DNA of 64,000 nucleotides from an uncultured Planctomycetota bacterium (GCA_900696465.1 CAADGE010000027.1:1-64000); one strand, 5' to 3'. Counted from the stretch's first letter, positions 53,493-62,473 are shown. Notes: generated by a model not told the origin, from the sequence alone. Made by a program: numbers and translations.

Positions 53493-53537
53493 TTGTGGGA
53501 GCGAACTTCCGACCGGTCGGGAGGCCGGCCCCACAGG
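53493..53537. repeat. REP-like palindromic element
   Basis: The segment starts TTGTGGGAGCGAACTTCC and ends GGCCGGCCCCACAGG; outer TGTGGG/CCCACA arms and inner GACCGGTC-type symmetry form a foldable palindrome. The opening resembles REP elements known in other bacteria (TGTGGGAGCG...), but only one copy was noticed in this window. Confidence 0.4.
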
Positions 53538-53679
53538 TATCTTCAGGGGTACTCCTGAATCCTGTATCGTCAACGATATGTGCAATTGCTACTGAACCCC
53601 AGTTCCCAATTTTGCCGTGGCCACGAACCGTTGAATTGGCCAAGCAGAATTCAATAGAACGCTGTGACCAGGCGAGATG

Positions 53680-56600
53680 TCAGTGGCCGATGCGTTTGGC
53701 GGGGCGCGCGGGAATTACTTCGTTTTTCGCTGCCGCTTCCTGTACCGGTGGGCGATGCGGTTGAGCGTAGATGACCGGCGCGGCCATGAACGCCTCGACG
53801 AAGGGCTGGATGTCCAGACCGTTGGCGAGGCCGTCGCAGTTCAGATCGCTCCGGTTTGCGTGGGTGGTGCTCGGTGAGAGGCCGACGAGGACGGAGACGA
53901 AGTCCTCCAAGTCGCCGAAGTCGGTGACGAAGTCGCCGTTGATATCGACGCCGGGATTGCCGGGGACGCTGAGCGGGTTCGCCGGATCGCTGCACGCTTC
54001 TATCTCGTCGCGGTCAAAATGCCCATCGAGGTCGCGATCAATACCAATGCGTGTTTCCGAGCCCTTCGGGACGACGGTGTAGGTCAGCTCGCTGCCCGGC
54101 GCTGCTGCGGCCTGCAATGCTGCGGCGGTGATGGTCTCACTTGCCCGATCGGACTGGAAGATGTTTCCGCCGTTGTAGCGCCAGCCGCGATGGATTCCGC
54201 CGCGCACGCCCTTTACGACCAGGCCGACGCGATTGATGTTGGCCTCGGTGATCATGTTTGAGATCAGCGTAAGTTGACCGGGTTCCGGATTGGCGGCGTC
54301 GCGGAGGGTGGTCTGCCAGCCGACGGCAGCGTGGGCATCCTTGCTCGCCACACCGGGTGGCTCCAGTGCGGTTCGCGGCGGATACTGCGAGCCGCCGAAC
54401 GCCAGCATGAGCGCGACCAGGTCGGCGGTCATCTGGTCGGAGCTGACGCTGAAGACCGGCTCATTCACGAAGCGGGCGATGGAATCGATACTTCCGTCGT
54501 GCAGGTAGCCGAAGCCGGAGGTGTTTCGGAGCTGGGTCAGCTCGAAGCCGACCTTGTCATGCTGGTTTCTCAGATGGGGCACCTTCATGCTGACGTTCGT
54601 GGAGCCATCGACGGAGACGAGGGCCAGATGACGTTCGCCGTTTGGTCCTGCCGGGATGGTCTGGAAGATGATTCCCTGGAGGACCGTGTCGGTGCCGGCG
54701 CCGGTCGGCAGGGTGTGACAGGTGACGCAATTGACGACGTCGAGGTTGGCCGTGCGATAGGCGCTGAGACCGTTGACGGCGTTTCCGTTGGGCAGCGGCA
54801 GCCCGGCGGGGCCGAAGCGGCCGGTGGTGTAATGACCGGGCAGCGGCAGGTCGGTCGGCAGGGTGTTGTCGAAATTGCGAAAGGGGTTGGGAGGGAAGTG
54901 AATCGTCGCCAGGAAGTTTTCGAATTCCTGCATCTCGTCGTCCGGCAATGGTGCGTCGTCGCCTTGCAGACCGGCAAACGCGCCGGCGAATTCTTCGAGA
55001 CCGTCGCGGTCGCCGCGCCAGTGGTGCGGCTCCTTGCCGATGATGTCCTGCAGCGTCTGCGTGGTCATCGGGCCTTTCATAGGGTGCCAGTCCTGACAGC
55101 CGCCGCCGAGGCAGTTCTGACAATCTCCGGAGGGGCAGGTCGTTCCGGGGCCGAAGTTGGTGAAGGTCTTGACCTCACCGCTGGGGTCGCCCAGGTCCCA
55201 TGCGAGGCGGTCCATGCGTGCATCGACATGGCACGATGCGCAGGCGATATGCCCCAGGCCGCTGTTGCGATGCGTATCGTAAAGATGCTTGCGGCCGACC
55301 TTGACGGCGATCGGCGTGGGATCATGCAATGACACGCGCGGCAGGAGTTCGATTTCGTTTGCCGGGTCGATCGTCGTGATCGTGGCAGCGAACTTGTTGA
55401 GCACGTAGAGCCGGTTGCGGTCCTCATCGAGCACGATGCCGGTCGGGCCCTCGCCGACGGGGATGGTGGGCGACAAGCCGGCGCGACCGCCGGCGGCGTT
55501 GATGACGATGACGTTGTTCGAGCCCATGCCGGTGACATAGCCGCGTGTGCCTGCTGCGTTCCAGGCGATGCCGCGCGGATCGCCGATGGACATTTCACGA
55601 TCATCCTGCGGGATGGGGACGAAAGGTACGGTGGTGCCATAGGTCAGGTGCGGATTCAGGTCGGTCACGTCGATCGCGCCGGGTCCGGCCGGATCGACGC
55701 GGGCGATGTTTACACGAAGGAACCGGCCTTCGAGCACGGGCTCGAAGCGAACTTCGTTTGTCGCGTCGGTGCCGATGACGGTGACTTCGCCGTCGGCCGG
55801 ATTGATCGCCAGGGCCATGCACAGATTCATCAGGTCGGTTGCGTAGCTGATGTTCAGCGTGTCGGCATGAATGACGGCCAGATCGTGGTCGTAGAGGTCC
55901 CAGCCGGTGAGGCGGCCGCTCAGGTGTGCCTGTGAGCCGCTGACCAGCTCGGTCCAGTCGCCGTTGTTGTCGTCCATCCATCGGTCGGCCTCGTTCTTGC
56001 GGACAATGAGACCGACAGGGGGCGGCGGCGGATTGTCAGGGTCTTGCGGCGGCTTGAAGTTCGCGCCGTCGTTGGGGGGAGGGTTGACGCCTCCATAGGG
56101 ACCGGCTGGATCGCTGACCACGTTTTCGGGGAAGCCGTTGTTGATCGTGCTGCCGCCGCCAAGGATGGTCGTGCGGTTGCCGGACTTGAAGACGGCGACA
56201 TAGACCTCGTTTCGCGTCGGGCTGTAGGCCAGGGAGCGCGGGTCTTCGCCGAGGATCGACAAGCGGGTAGGAGGTGAGTCGAGATTCGTGAGGTCGTAGA
56301 CCAGCACCGTGCTGGGCTGGGCGCAGGAGACGAAAGCGCGCGGCGCGGTTCCGCCGAAGATGACATCGCACGGCTCGTCATCGGTGCGCAGGGTGCGGAC
56401 CACGTTGCCCGTCGAGAGTCGGACGATGCTCACGTCGTCGGAGATGTGATTCACGACCCATGCTTCGTCGTTGGTGCGTGCGCGTACGGTGACCGGGTCG
56501 AGGCCGACGGGGATCGATGTCAGGTGTGCCGGTTTGCCGGTGGTGATGTCGTAGACTTCGAGGCGATTGTCCGCGGTGTTGACGGCGAGCAGATGCGTGC

Positions 56601-56724
56601 CGTCCGGCGTGATGTCGAGCGGGTGGACGTGTGCTGATTCCCAGTTGACGAAGGACTGGGCCGCGAGCGGCGGACACAATGCGGCGCAGACGATCCCGGC
56701 GAGCAGACAGTACCTACGGTTCAT
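53680..56724 (-). CDS. large secreted beta-propeller/di-haem cytochrome protein with calcium and dockerin-like repeats
   Basis: 1014 residues with a signal peptide (MNRRYCLLAGIVCAALCPPLAAQ). Residues about 25-480 have YVTN/lactonase-like propeller strands (HPLDITPDGTHLLAVNTADNRLEVYDI; GIAWNAAGTRGYVTGMGSNN; VPVGEGPTGIV-type). Two haem-binding CxxCH motifs follow, at CASCH (about 495) and CVTCH (about 666), with a Cys-rich CPSGDCQNCLGGGC between them, similar to di-haem cytochrome c peroxidase-like surface proteins. The C-terminus contains a DRDLDGHFDRDEIE calcium loop and two dockerin-like loops (DINGDFVTDFGDLED; DLNCDGLANGLD). It is an extracellular redox or structural protein; its substrate is unknown. 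It is convergent with the tad locus. Confidence 0.78.
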   Translation of the reverse strand: MNRRYCLLAGIVCAALCPPLAAQSFVNWESAHVHPLDITPDGTHLLAVNTADNRLEVYDITTGKPAHLTSIPVGLDPVTVRARTNDEAWVVNHISDDVSIVRLSTGNVVRTLRTDDEPCDVIFGGTAPRAFVSCAQPSTVLVYDLTNLDSPPTRLSILGEDPRSLAYSPTRNEVYVAVFKSGNRTTILGGGSTINNGFPENVVSDPAGPYGGVNPPPNDGANFKPPQDPDNPPPPPVGLIVRKNEADRWMDDNNGDWTELVSGSQAHLSGRLTGWDLYDHDLAVIHADTLNISYATDLMNLCMALAINPADGEVTVIGTDATNEVRFEPVLEGRFLRVNIARVDPAGPGAIDVTDLNPHLTYGTTVPFVPIPQDDREMSIGDPRGIAWNAAGTRGYVTGMGSNNVIVINAAGGRAGLSPTIPVGEGPTGIVLDEDRNRLYVLNKFAATITTIDPANEIELLPRVSLHDPTPIAVKVGRKHLYDTHRNSGLGHIACASCHVDARMDRLAWDLGDPSGEVKTFTNFGPGTTCPSGDCQNCLGGGCQDWHPMKGPMTTQTLQDIIGKEPHHWRGDRDGLEEFAGAFAGLQGDDAPLPDDEMQEFENFLATIHFPPNPFRNFDNTLPTDLPLPGHYTTGRFGPAGLPLPNGNAVNGLSAYRTANLDVVNCVTCHTLPTGAGTDTVLQGIIFQTIPAGPNGERHLALVSVDGSTNVSMKVPHLRNQHDKVGFELTQLRNTSGFGYLHDGSIDSIARFVNEPVFSVSSDQMTADLVALMLAFGGSQYPPRTALEPPGVASKDAHAAVGWQTTLRDAANPEPGQLTLISNMITEANINRVGLVVKGVRGGIHRGWRYNGGNIFQSDRASETITAAALQAAAAPGSELTYTVVPKGSETRIGIDRDLDGHFDRDEIEACSDPANPLSVPGNPGVDINGDFVTDFGDLEDFVSVLVGLSPSTTHANRSDLNCDGLANGLDIQPFVEAFMAAPVIYAQPHRPPVQEAAAKNEVIPARPAKRIGH

Positions 56725-56900
56725 GGCGATCCCTCACTCAGGAATCCATCTTACCAGATTTGTCAGGTTCGCGGGCATGGGTTACTACTGGCTTAGCGGC
56801 CGGGGGTTAGGGGCACGCCGCTATCCCAGCGGCAGCGGCACCGCAGGATCGCCGCGGTGGAACGATTCCCGCAATCGGCCAATACGAGGACCCGCCGACC

Positions 56901-58424
56901 GTGAAACCGCAGTACAGGGAAGATCATTCGGCGGAATCCGCGGCGGCTGCGTTTGAGCCGGAGGCGTCGATGCCGGCGACGGTCGCTCCGGAGCCGGTGA
57001 CGGCCGATGCACCCGCGAGGCCATCACGTCCGCTTCTGGAGGGGCCGATTCGCTCGGCGGTCTTCTGGCTGGCACTGCCGATTCTCGGTGAGCAGGTTCT
57101 CAACGCGGCGATCGCGTGGAATGACACGTTTCTCGCGGGGCGCATCTCCGCAATGGCGACCGGCGCCGTGGGGTTTGCGAGTTATGTCAGTTGGCTGATG
57201 ACCATGCTCTTTGCCATGGTGAGCGTCGGCGCGACGGCGATCGTATCTCGGGCGATTGGCGGGCGGCGCGGCGACGAGGCCTCGCAGGCGACGAATCAGG
57301 CCTTTGTGATGTCGGTGGTCGTCGGCGCGGCGGGGACGCTGCTGATCTGGCTGATCGCACCGGCCTTTGTTTATCTTCTGAATCTGCGGGGCGATGCCGC
57401 GGCACTGGCAGTGACTTATCTGCGCATCGATGCGGTGGGCTACATCGGCGCGTCGATGTCGTTTGCCCTGGCGGCGTGTCTGCGCGGAGCGGGCGATACG
57501 CGCACGCCCCTGAAGGTGCTGGGCGTCGTCAATGTGCTGAACCTGATTCTGAGCTGGGTCTTGACGTTCGGGATCGGACCGTGGCCGGGGTTGGGCGTTG
57601 CGGGCATTGCCTGGGGTACGGTCCTGGCGCGGTGGATCGGCGCGCTGGGATTCGTGGGGCTGTTGCAGAGGAGATCGTCGCCGGCAGACAGCCCGGCACA
57701 TCCTGCCGGACGCGATGGCTACAGCGTTCTGCACCTGAGCGCATCGCGGATGCGGCCGGATCGTCCGATGCTCTGGCGGATGATTCGTGTCGGCGCGCCG
57801 GCGACGCTCGACGGGCTGCTTTCCTTCTCGGGACATTTCGTCTTCATGTCGATCGTCAATCGCGTGCCGAGTGCGTTTCCGGTGGATGTGATGTACGCGG
57901 CGCACATCATCGGTATCCGCATCGAATCGCTCTCCTATCTGCCGGCCAATGCCTACATGCACGCGGCTTCGACGCTTGTGGGGCAGAATCTCGGCGCGGA
58001 GCAGCCGGATCGTGCACGGCGATGCGCGAACGAGGCGGTGCGGCAGACGATGGTGATGATGTGCGTATCTGCCATGGCGCTGTACTTCGGGGCGGGGATG
58101 ATGTACCGGTTGCTCTCGACGAGCCCGGACGTCTGGGCCTGTGGCGTGCCGGCGTTGAAGGTGCTGGCGTTTTTCCAGTTTGTGCTCGGCCCGCTGATTG
58201 TCCTGATCGGGGCGCTGCGCGGGGCGGGTGACACGCGAGTGCCGATCCTGATTACGTTCGCGGGCATGGCCCTTGTGCGCATTCCCGGCGCGCTTTTTGG
58301 CGGGTTCGTGCTGCAATGGGGCCTGCTCGGCGCATGGCTGGGGATGTTTGCCGATCTGACGGTGCGTGCGGTACTGATGATCTGGCGATTTCGCAGCGGC
58401 CGTTGGGCGAAGATCAAAGTTTGA
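56901..58424 (+). CDS. MATE family multidrug/toxin exporter
   Basis: 507 residues with twelve membrane segments arranged as two MATE repeats. Each half contains an equivalent motif: CLRGAGDTRTPLKVL in the first and ALRGAGDTRVPIL in the second. The family uses Na+ or H+ gradients to export cationic drugs or metabolites. The start is a GTG at 56901 with GAGGA upstream; an in-frame ATG at 56970 would remove a proline-rich N-terminal leader. It lies between the divergent propeller gene and purE. Confidence 0.88.
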   Translation: MKPQYREDHSAESAAAAFEPEASMPATVAPEPVTADAPARPSRPLLEGPIRSAVFWLALPILGEQVLNAAIAWNDTFLAGRISAMATGAVGFASYVSWLMTMLFAMVSVGATAIVSRAIGGRRGDEASQATNQAFVMSVVVGAAGTLLIWLIAPAFVYLLNLRGDAAALAVTYLRIDAVGYIGASMSFALAACLRGAGDTRTPLKVLGVVNVLNLILSWVLTFGIGPWPGLGVAGIAWGTVLARWIGALGFVGLLQRRSSPADSPAHPAGRDGYSVLHLSASRMRPDRPMLWRMIRVGAPATLDGLLSFSGHFVFMSIVNRVPSAFPVDVMYAAHIIGIRIESLSYLPANAYMHAASTLVGQNLGAEQPDRARRCANEAVRQTMVMMCVSAMALYFGAGMMYRLLSTSPDVWACGVPALKVLAFFQFVLGPLIVLIGALRGAGDTRVPILITFAGMALVRIPGALFGGFVLQWGLLGAWLGMFADLTVRAVLMIWRFRSGRWAKIKV

Positions 58425-58430
58425 GAATGT

Positions 58431-58463
58431 CAAAACGTCGAAACGTCGAACAGTCGAAAAATG
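58431..58463. repeat. short repeat of GTCGAAA type, copy 2
   Basis: CAAAACGTCGAAACGTCGAA followed by CAGTCGAAAAATG; the first part matches copy 1, and both ends match the copy inside rimO. It lies between the MATE gene and purE. Confidence 0.65.
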
Positions 58464-58554
58464 AAGCCGATGGATGGTCATGGTACGCCGGGATCGGCAT
58501 CTTGATTGTGTGCCAATTTGGGATTGCAATACGCGCACGTCACGGAGGTGATTT

Positions 58555-59046
58555 ATGAAGTCGCTTGTCGGAATCCTGATGGGGTCGAAGTCGGACTGGT
58601 CCACGATGGAGCATGCCGCCGCGACGCTGGAGAAGCTCGGCGTGCCGCACGAGGTGCGCGTGCTGTCGGCACATCGCACGCCGGACCAGACGCTGGAATA
58701 CGCCGCGACTGCCGAGTCGCGCGGGCTTGAGGTCATCATCGCCGCCGCAGGCGGGGCGGCGCACCTGGCCGGCGTCGTCGCCGCCAAGACGGCGCTGCCG
58801 GTGCTCGGTGTGCCGATGGAATCCGCTTCGCTCAAGGGGCTCGACTCATTGTTGTCGATGGTGCAGATGCCGGCGGGGATTCCCGTGGGGACGCTGGCCA
58901 TCGGCAAGCCCGGGGCGATCAACGCGGCGCTGCTTGCTGGTGCGATTCTCGCGAATAAGCATACCGACATCCGCGTCGCGGTGCATCGCTATCGGGAGGA
59001 GCAGTCCGCAGCGGTGCTGGCGAACACGGACCCGCGAAAGTCGTAG
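58555..59046 (+). CDS. purE: N5-carboxyaminoimidazole ribonucleotide mutase
   Basis: 163 residues of the class I PurE family, which acts in de novo purine synthesis. The family motifs are GSKSDW near 10, SAHRTP near 44 and [14 protein letters not shown] near 63, followed by PVLGVPMES and [17 protein letters not shown]. Length and motifs are normal. The ATG has GGAGGTGAT at 58544-58552, an unusually strong ribosome-binding site. purK is not adjacent. Confidence 0.94.
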   Translation: MKSLVGILMGSKSDWSTMEHAAATLEKLGVPHEVRVLSAHRTPDQTLEYAATAESRGLEVIIAAAGGAAHLAGVVAAKTALPVLGVPMESASLKGLDSLLSMVQMPAGIPVGTLAIGKPGAINAALLAGAILANKHTDIRVAVHRYREEQSAAVLANTDPRKS

Positions 59047-59082
59047 TCCCGTATTTATGGCACTGTTTCGAGAGCGACACGA

Positions 59083-59113
59083 CGTGTATCGCGCAGCAGG
59101 GTGGGCATTGCAC
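59083..59113. repeat. GGTGGGC-type palindromic repeat, partial copy A
   Basis: CGTGTATC, nine bases, then GGTGGGCATTGCAC. It has the left half of the pattern seen in the two other copies but not the GCCCACC right arm. It follows purE. Confidence 0.45.
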
Positions 59114-59130
59114 TTCGAAGATTGCGGACA

Positions 59131-59167
59131 CGTATTTCCAGCTCTGGTGGGCGGTGCCCACCCTACA
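59131..59167. repeat. GGTGGGC-type palindromic repeat, copy B
   Basis: CGTATTTC, seven bases, then GGTGGGC(GGT)GCCCACC and CTACA. The 7-bp palindrome is perfect. It lies at the 3' side of the caspase-like gene. Confidence 0.55.
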
Positions 59168-59202
59168 ACAAACATCCCGGACATTTATGAACGATATGTT
59201 GC

Positions 59203-60699
59203 TTAGAACTTGATAATCTTCTGGCTCTGGGTGGTGTCCGGATTGTTGCATGCCAGGTTGTATGACGGGTGGGCATGGGCCCCGAGCGTCGCCAGGAGGG
59301 CGGCGCTGGTAACGGGCGTGCCCCACGGAAGCTTCTGAATTCCGACCGGATTACTTCGTCTGGCGACATCGACGGCAGAGGCGCCGTTCTGCGGACCGCC
59401 CGTGACGACGGTGATGATGTCTTCCACGCCGGAGGAACCGCCCGGGATGGAAGAAAACCGGACGAATCCGCCGCCGTCGGACATTTTTGATTCACTTCTG
59501 CGAAAGCCGTCCGACCCGATGACGTGCAGCCGCACCTCCACGCCGGGTAGCGGCGGTGTCAGTTGCATCAGCGGTTCGTAAGACTGGCCCGCGCCGGGAT
59601 TGTTCGGATCGGTGACGAGTTCAATGGAGGTGATGCCGATATTGTTCGGCGCTAATCCGTTGAAAACGGCAGTTGCAGTGAAGTTGGCCAGATCCGACGA
59701 GACCGAGCTTGCCCAGCCCAGGAAGAATCCGGCGCCGTTGCCGATGAACGCGTCGCGAAGCTGCCCACCGGCCACGGCGAGGGCGTCGCTCTGACAGGCG
59801 TCAATAAACACGAAGGAGTTCGGGTAGCTTGCCGAACTGAAGAAGGCCGGTGTGAGTCCCCAATAGACATGGCCGCCTTCCGCAACGGGGACAAAGAAGG
59901 ATCGCGCCTGCGCGAGACTGAAATGCCCGAACATGTCGAACGTCTGATTGATAATGTCGCTGGCCTCGATTTCCGTGCTGATGACGTTGGCGTCCAGGCC
60001 CTGGTTGGTCCTGCTCAGCGCGCCGTGCGATGAGATGTACAGAACGCCGCACATGGACAACTCATTCCAGAGGGCTGCGACTGCATCGAAGGAGTCCAGG
60101 CGACGGAGTGTCACCTCGAAGCCCGCATGTGTGAGCGGCTCGGTGATGTTTGCCGGATTCGCCTTGAAGAGCGACTGAAAATTGATGACCACGCAGGCCT
60201 TTCTGCTCTGCGGGAATGATGTCTCCTCGCAGATGATGAAGTCGTCCTCAATCGAGGAGGCATTCACGGCCGCTTTCCGATCGCCGGCCCTGTACGTTCG
60301 CGGTCCGGAGTCTGACGTTTGGGGATCGGGAAGAATCTGGCGTGCCGAGGGCAACGTCTGCCACTCGGTGCGATTTTTCGCATCCGTCATTACGGCGACG
60401 ACCTCGCCGTTCTCCAGAGTGATGATGACTGTCACGCCGTCCGAAGACCGCTCCACCTTGGAGATACCCGGTTTGCCGGAGAGCGCTGCGATCAGCGCGC
60501 TGACGGGGTCCTGTGCTCCTGTGGCGGCGATGGCTTCAAAGTCCGAGGCGGCCTGTTTGAGGGCGGCAAATGCCTCGCTCATGGTGTTGACGTAGGCCTG
60601 CTCATCGGGGGAGAGTGAACGGAGCGAGGTGTCACAACTGGCGAAGGCGCAAAGTGTTGTAAATAATGCACTTATAGTGATTCTGCTCATTCTGAACAT
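59203..60699 (-). CDS. caspase-fold-like lipoprotein (C14/C25/CHAT-type candidate)
   Basis: 498 residues. The N-terminus has a hydrophobic core and FASC with Cys22, a probable lipobox, so it is predicted to be an exported lipoprotein. After about 140 residues of linker, the sequence has VLYISSHGALS with His225 and FVFIDACQSDAL with Cys302, separated by about 77 residues, which fits the His-Cys dyad of the caspase/gingipain/CHAT protease fold. A beta-rich C-terminal domain of about 150 residues follows. If active it would cleave proteins outside the cytoplasm or in the periplasm. Start choice: the ATG at 60699 gives the signal; upstream in-frame sequence is Arg/Ser-rich. It is flanked by two GGTGGGC-type palindromes. 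Confidence 0.65.
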   Translation of the reverse strand: MFRMSRITISALFTTLCAFASCDTSLRSLSPDEQAYVNTMSEAFAALKQAASDFEAIAATGAQDPVSALIAALSGKPGISKVERSSDGVTVIITLENGEVVAVMTDAKNRTEWQTLPSARQILPDPQTSDSGPRTYRAGDRKAAVNASSIEDDFIICEETSFPQSRKACVVINFQSLFKANPANITEPLTHAGFEVTLRRLDSFDAVAALWNELSMCGVLYISSHGALSRTNQGLDANVISTEIEASDIINQTFDMFGHFSLAQARSFFVPVAEGGHVYWGLTPAFFSSASYPNSFVFIDACQSDALAVAGGQLRDAFIGNGAGFFLGWASSVSSDLANFTATAVFNGLAPNNIGITSIELVTDPNNPGAGQSYEPLMQLTPPLPGVEVRLHVIGSDGFRRSESKMSDGGGFVRFSSIPGGSSGVEDIITVVTGGPQNGASAVDVARRSNPVGIQKLPWGTPVTSAALLATLGAHAHPSYNLACNNPDTTQSQKIIKF

Positions 60700-60855
60700 G
60701 CTTCGACTCCGAGATAGGTTCGACGTTGACCTCCATCGGGAGTTACACGCGGCGCGATCGACTCTCACACCCGAATTTGAGATATTTCGAGGAGGAATCC
60801 CGAGCGGGGGTAGCAGGGACGGTACGGTGACGGTGCCGATCGATGAATGTGAGCG

Positions 60856-60893
60856 CGTGTATCCCGATCATGGTGGGAAGTGCCCACCGTACG
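60856..60893. repeat. GGTGGGC-type palindromic repeat, copy C
   Basis: CGTGTATC, eight bases, then GGTGGGAAGTGCCCACCGTACG. It shares the left motif and spacing with copies A and B and lies upstream of the caspase-like gene. Confidence 0.55.
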
Positions 60894-60907
60894 AATGCAC
60901 AACGACA

Positions 60908-62314
60908 TCACATCGACAGGATCGGCAGGCCCTGGGTCACTGGGCGGGCGATGAGGTCGTACGCGCGGCTGCCCGTGCAGCGGACCTGAACGAACTGGCC
61001 GGGATCGAACTCGCCGCCTTCGACGAAGACGGTACTGTCGACCTCGGGGGCCTGGCCTTCGTGGCGAGCAGGGTAGACGCCCTCGCGGCCGAAGCCGTCG
61101 ATCATTACTTCGAGCGTGCGGCCTTTCATTGCCGCCGCACGGGCAAAGGCGACTTCCTGTTGCACGCACATCAACGCATCGACGCGGGCTGCGATCGTCT
61201 CCGGCGGGATCGCGCCCTTCATGCGATGCGCAGGCGTGCCCGACTCGCTGGAGTAGGGGAAGACGCCCATCGCGTCGAAACCGAAGCCACGGACGAACTC
61301 GCACAGCTCGGCATGATCGGCGTCGGTCTCGCCGGGGAAGCCGGAGATAAAGGTCGTGCGGATCGCCACGCCGGGGATGCGGCGGCGCAATTTGTCGAGC
61401 AGTAATTCCGTCTCGCGGCGGGTGACACGACGGTACATCGCCTTGAGCACGCGGTCGCTGATGTGCTGCAAGGGGATGTCAATGTATTTGGCGATCTTCT
61501 CGCAATCGGCAATGGCGTCGATCATCTCGTCGGTGAAGTCCGACGGGTAGGCGTACATCAGGCGAATCCATCGCACGCCGTCGAGCGTGTTCATCTCGCG
61601 CAGTAGCCCTGCGAGGCCGGGGGCGTACTTGATATCCTGCCCGTAGCTCGTGGTGTCCTGCCCGATGAGGTTCAGCTCGACAGCACCGTCAGCGATCAGC
61701 TCGCGGGCCTCGGCCATGATCTCGTCGACCGGCTTGCAGTGCATGGGGCCGCGGATGGAGGGGATGGTGCAGAAGGTACATTTCTGGTTGCAGCCCTCGC
61801 TCATGCGAAGGTAGGCGTAATGCGACGGCGTGAGTCGCAGGCGGGTGCGGTCGGACTTGTTCGCGCCGGTCCAGGATGACGGGTGATACTCGCCGAGGAA
61901 AATTGTGCGGCCGTCGTCCTTCCGATTTTTCGACTTTTCGATTTTTAGACTTTTCGACGTTTTGTCTGTTACGGCGCGAACGATATCGGCACGGTTGTTT
62001 ACACCGACGAGGGCGTCGATCTCCGGCACGGCTTCGAGCAGCCGCTGGCCGTCGCGCTGGACGAGGCAACCGGCGACGACGAGACGCTTGATCTCGCCGT
62101 CACGTTTCTGTGCCGCAGCTTCCCTGAGGATTTCAATGGCTTCGTCGCGGGACGCTTCCAGGAAGCCGCAGGTGTTGACTACGACCACGTCGGCCGCGCC
62201 TCCGTCGCCGACGATGCCGCAGCCGCTCTCGGCGAGCAGGCCGAGCATCTTCTCGGAGTCGACGAGATTTTTCGGGCAACCGAGCGAGATGAATGAGACG
62301 GTCGGTGGGGGCAT
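60908..62314 (-). CDS. rimO: ribosomal protein S12 methylthiotransferase RimO
   Basis: 468 residues of the RimO/MiaB radical SAM family, which adds a methylthio group to Asp in ribosomal protein S12. The N-terminal MTTase cluster cysteines are C12 (SLGCPKN), C49 (NTCGF) and C83 (AGCLVQR); the radical SAM CxxxCxxC is C175-x3-C179-x2-C182 in CNQKCTFC. The C-terminal TRAM domain is near 400-460. RimO is favoured over MiaB by SLGCPKNLVDSE, IPSIRGP and GFPGETDADH. A linker at residues about 117-131 (TSKSLKIEKSKNRK) looks inserted: its DNA belongs to the GTCGAAA repeat family. The ATG at 62314 fits homology. Confidence 0.9.
   Translation of the reverse strand: MPPPTVSFISLGCPKNLVDSEKMLGLLAESGCGIVGDGGAADVVVVNTCGFLEASRDEAIEILREAAAQKRDGEIKRLVVAGCLVQRDGQRLLEAVPEIDALVGVNNRADIVRAVTDKTSKSLKIEKSKNRKDDGRTIFLGEYHPSSWTGANKSDRTRLRLTPSHYAYLRMSEGCNQKCTFCTIPSIRGPMHCKPVDEIMAEARELIADGAVELNLIGQDTTSYGQDIKYAPGLAGLLREMNTLDGVRWIRLMYAYPSDFTDEMIDAIADCEKIAKYIDIPLQHISDRVLKAMYRRVTRRETELLLDKLRRRIPGVAIRTTFISGFPGETDADHAELCEFVRGFGFDAMGVFPYSSESGTPAHRMKGAIPPETIAARVDALMCVQQEVAFARAAAMKGRTLEVMIDGFGREGVYPARHEGQAPEVDSTVFVEGGEFDPGQFVQVRCTGSRAYDLIARPVTQGLPILSM
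61921..61965. repeat. short repeat of GTCGAAA type inside rimO, copy 3
   Basis: On the minus strand the segment reads CAAAACGTCGAAAAGTC, then TAAAAATCGAAAAGTCG and AAAAATCGG. Its ends match the intergenic copy at 58431-58463. It is in frame and encodes a Lys/Ser-rich linker. Confidence 0.7.
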
Positions 62315-62407
62315 GGTGCGATGGTCCGGGCGATTTCGACGCAACAGGGCCATTATAGCGGCGGGCGGCTTATCCGGGCAGCGACGGCCTGCCGCGCTTG
62401 GCGCAAT

Positions 62408-62439
62408 AAAAAAGGAACGCCGGAAAAGCCCGGCGTCCC
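62408..62439 (-). terminator. rho-independent terminator of the PEP-CTERM gene at 62474
   Basis: On the minus strand GGGACGCCGG pairs with CCGGCGTTCC (62414-62439, one mismatch) around a six-base loop, followed by six Ts (62408-62413). It lies 35 bases beyond the stop and separates this gene from rimO. Confidence 0.85.
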
Positions 62440-62473
62440 TTGTAATATTGGCGAAGTCGGTTCGTTCGATGCG

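Larger units (their letters stand above)
53318..53679. other. 362-base gap at the end of the tad locus
   Basis: This gap holds the repeat copy at 53328, the hairpin at 53353 and a REP-like palindrome near 53493. No gene is supported. Confidence 0.5.

Noticed and set aside
53318-53679. Possible CRISPR array
   Set aside because: Only two partial GTCGAAA units occur in tandem; there are no regularly spaced spacers and no cas gene in the window.
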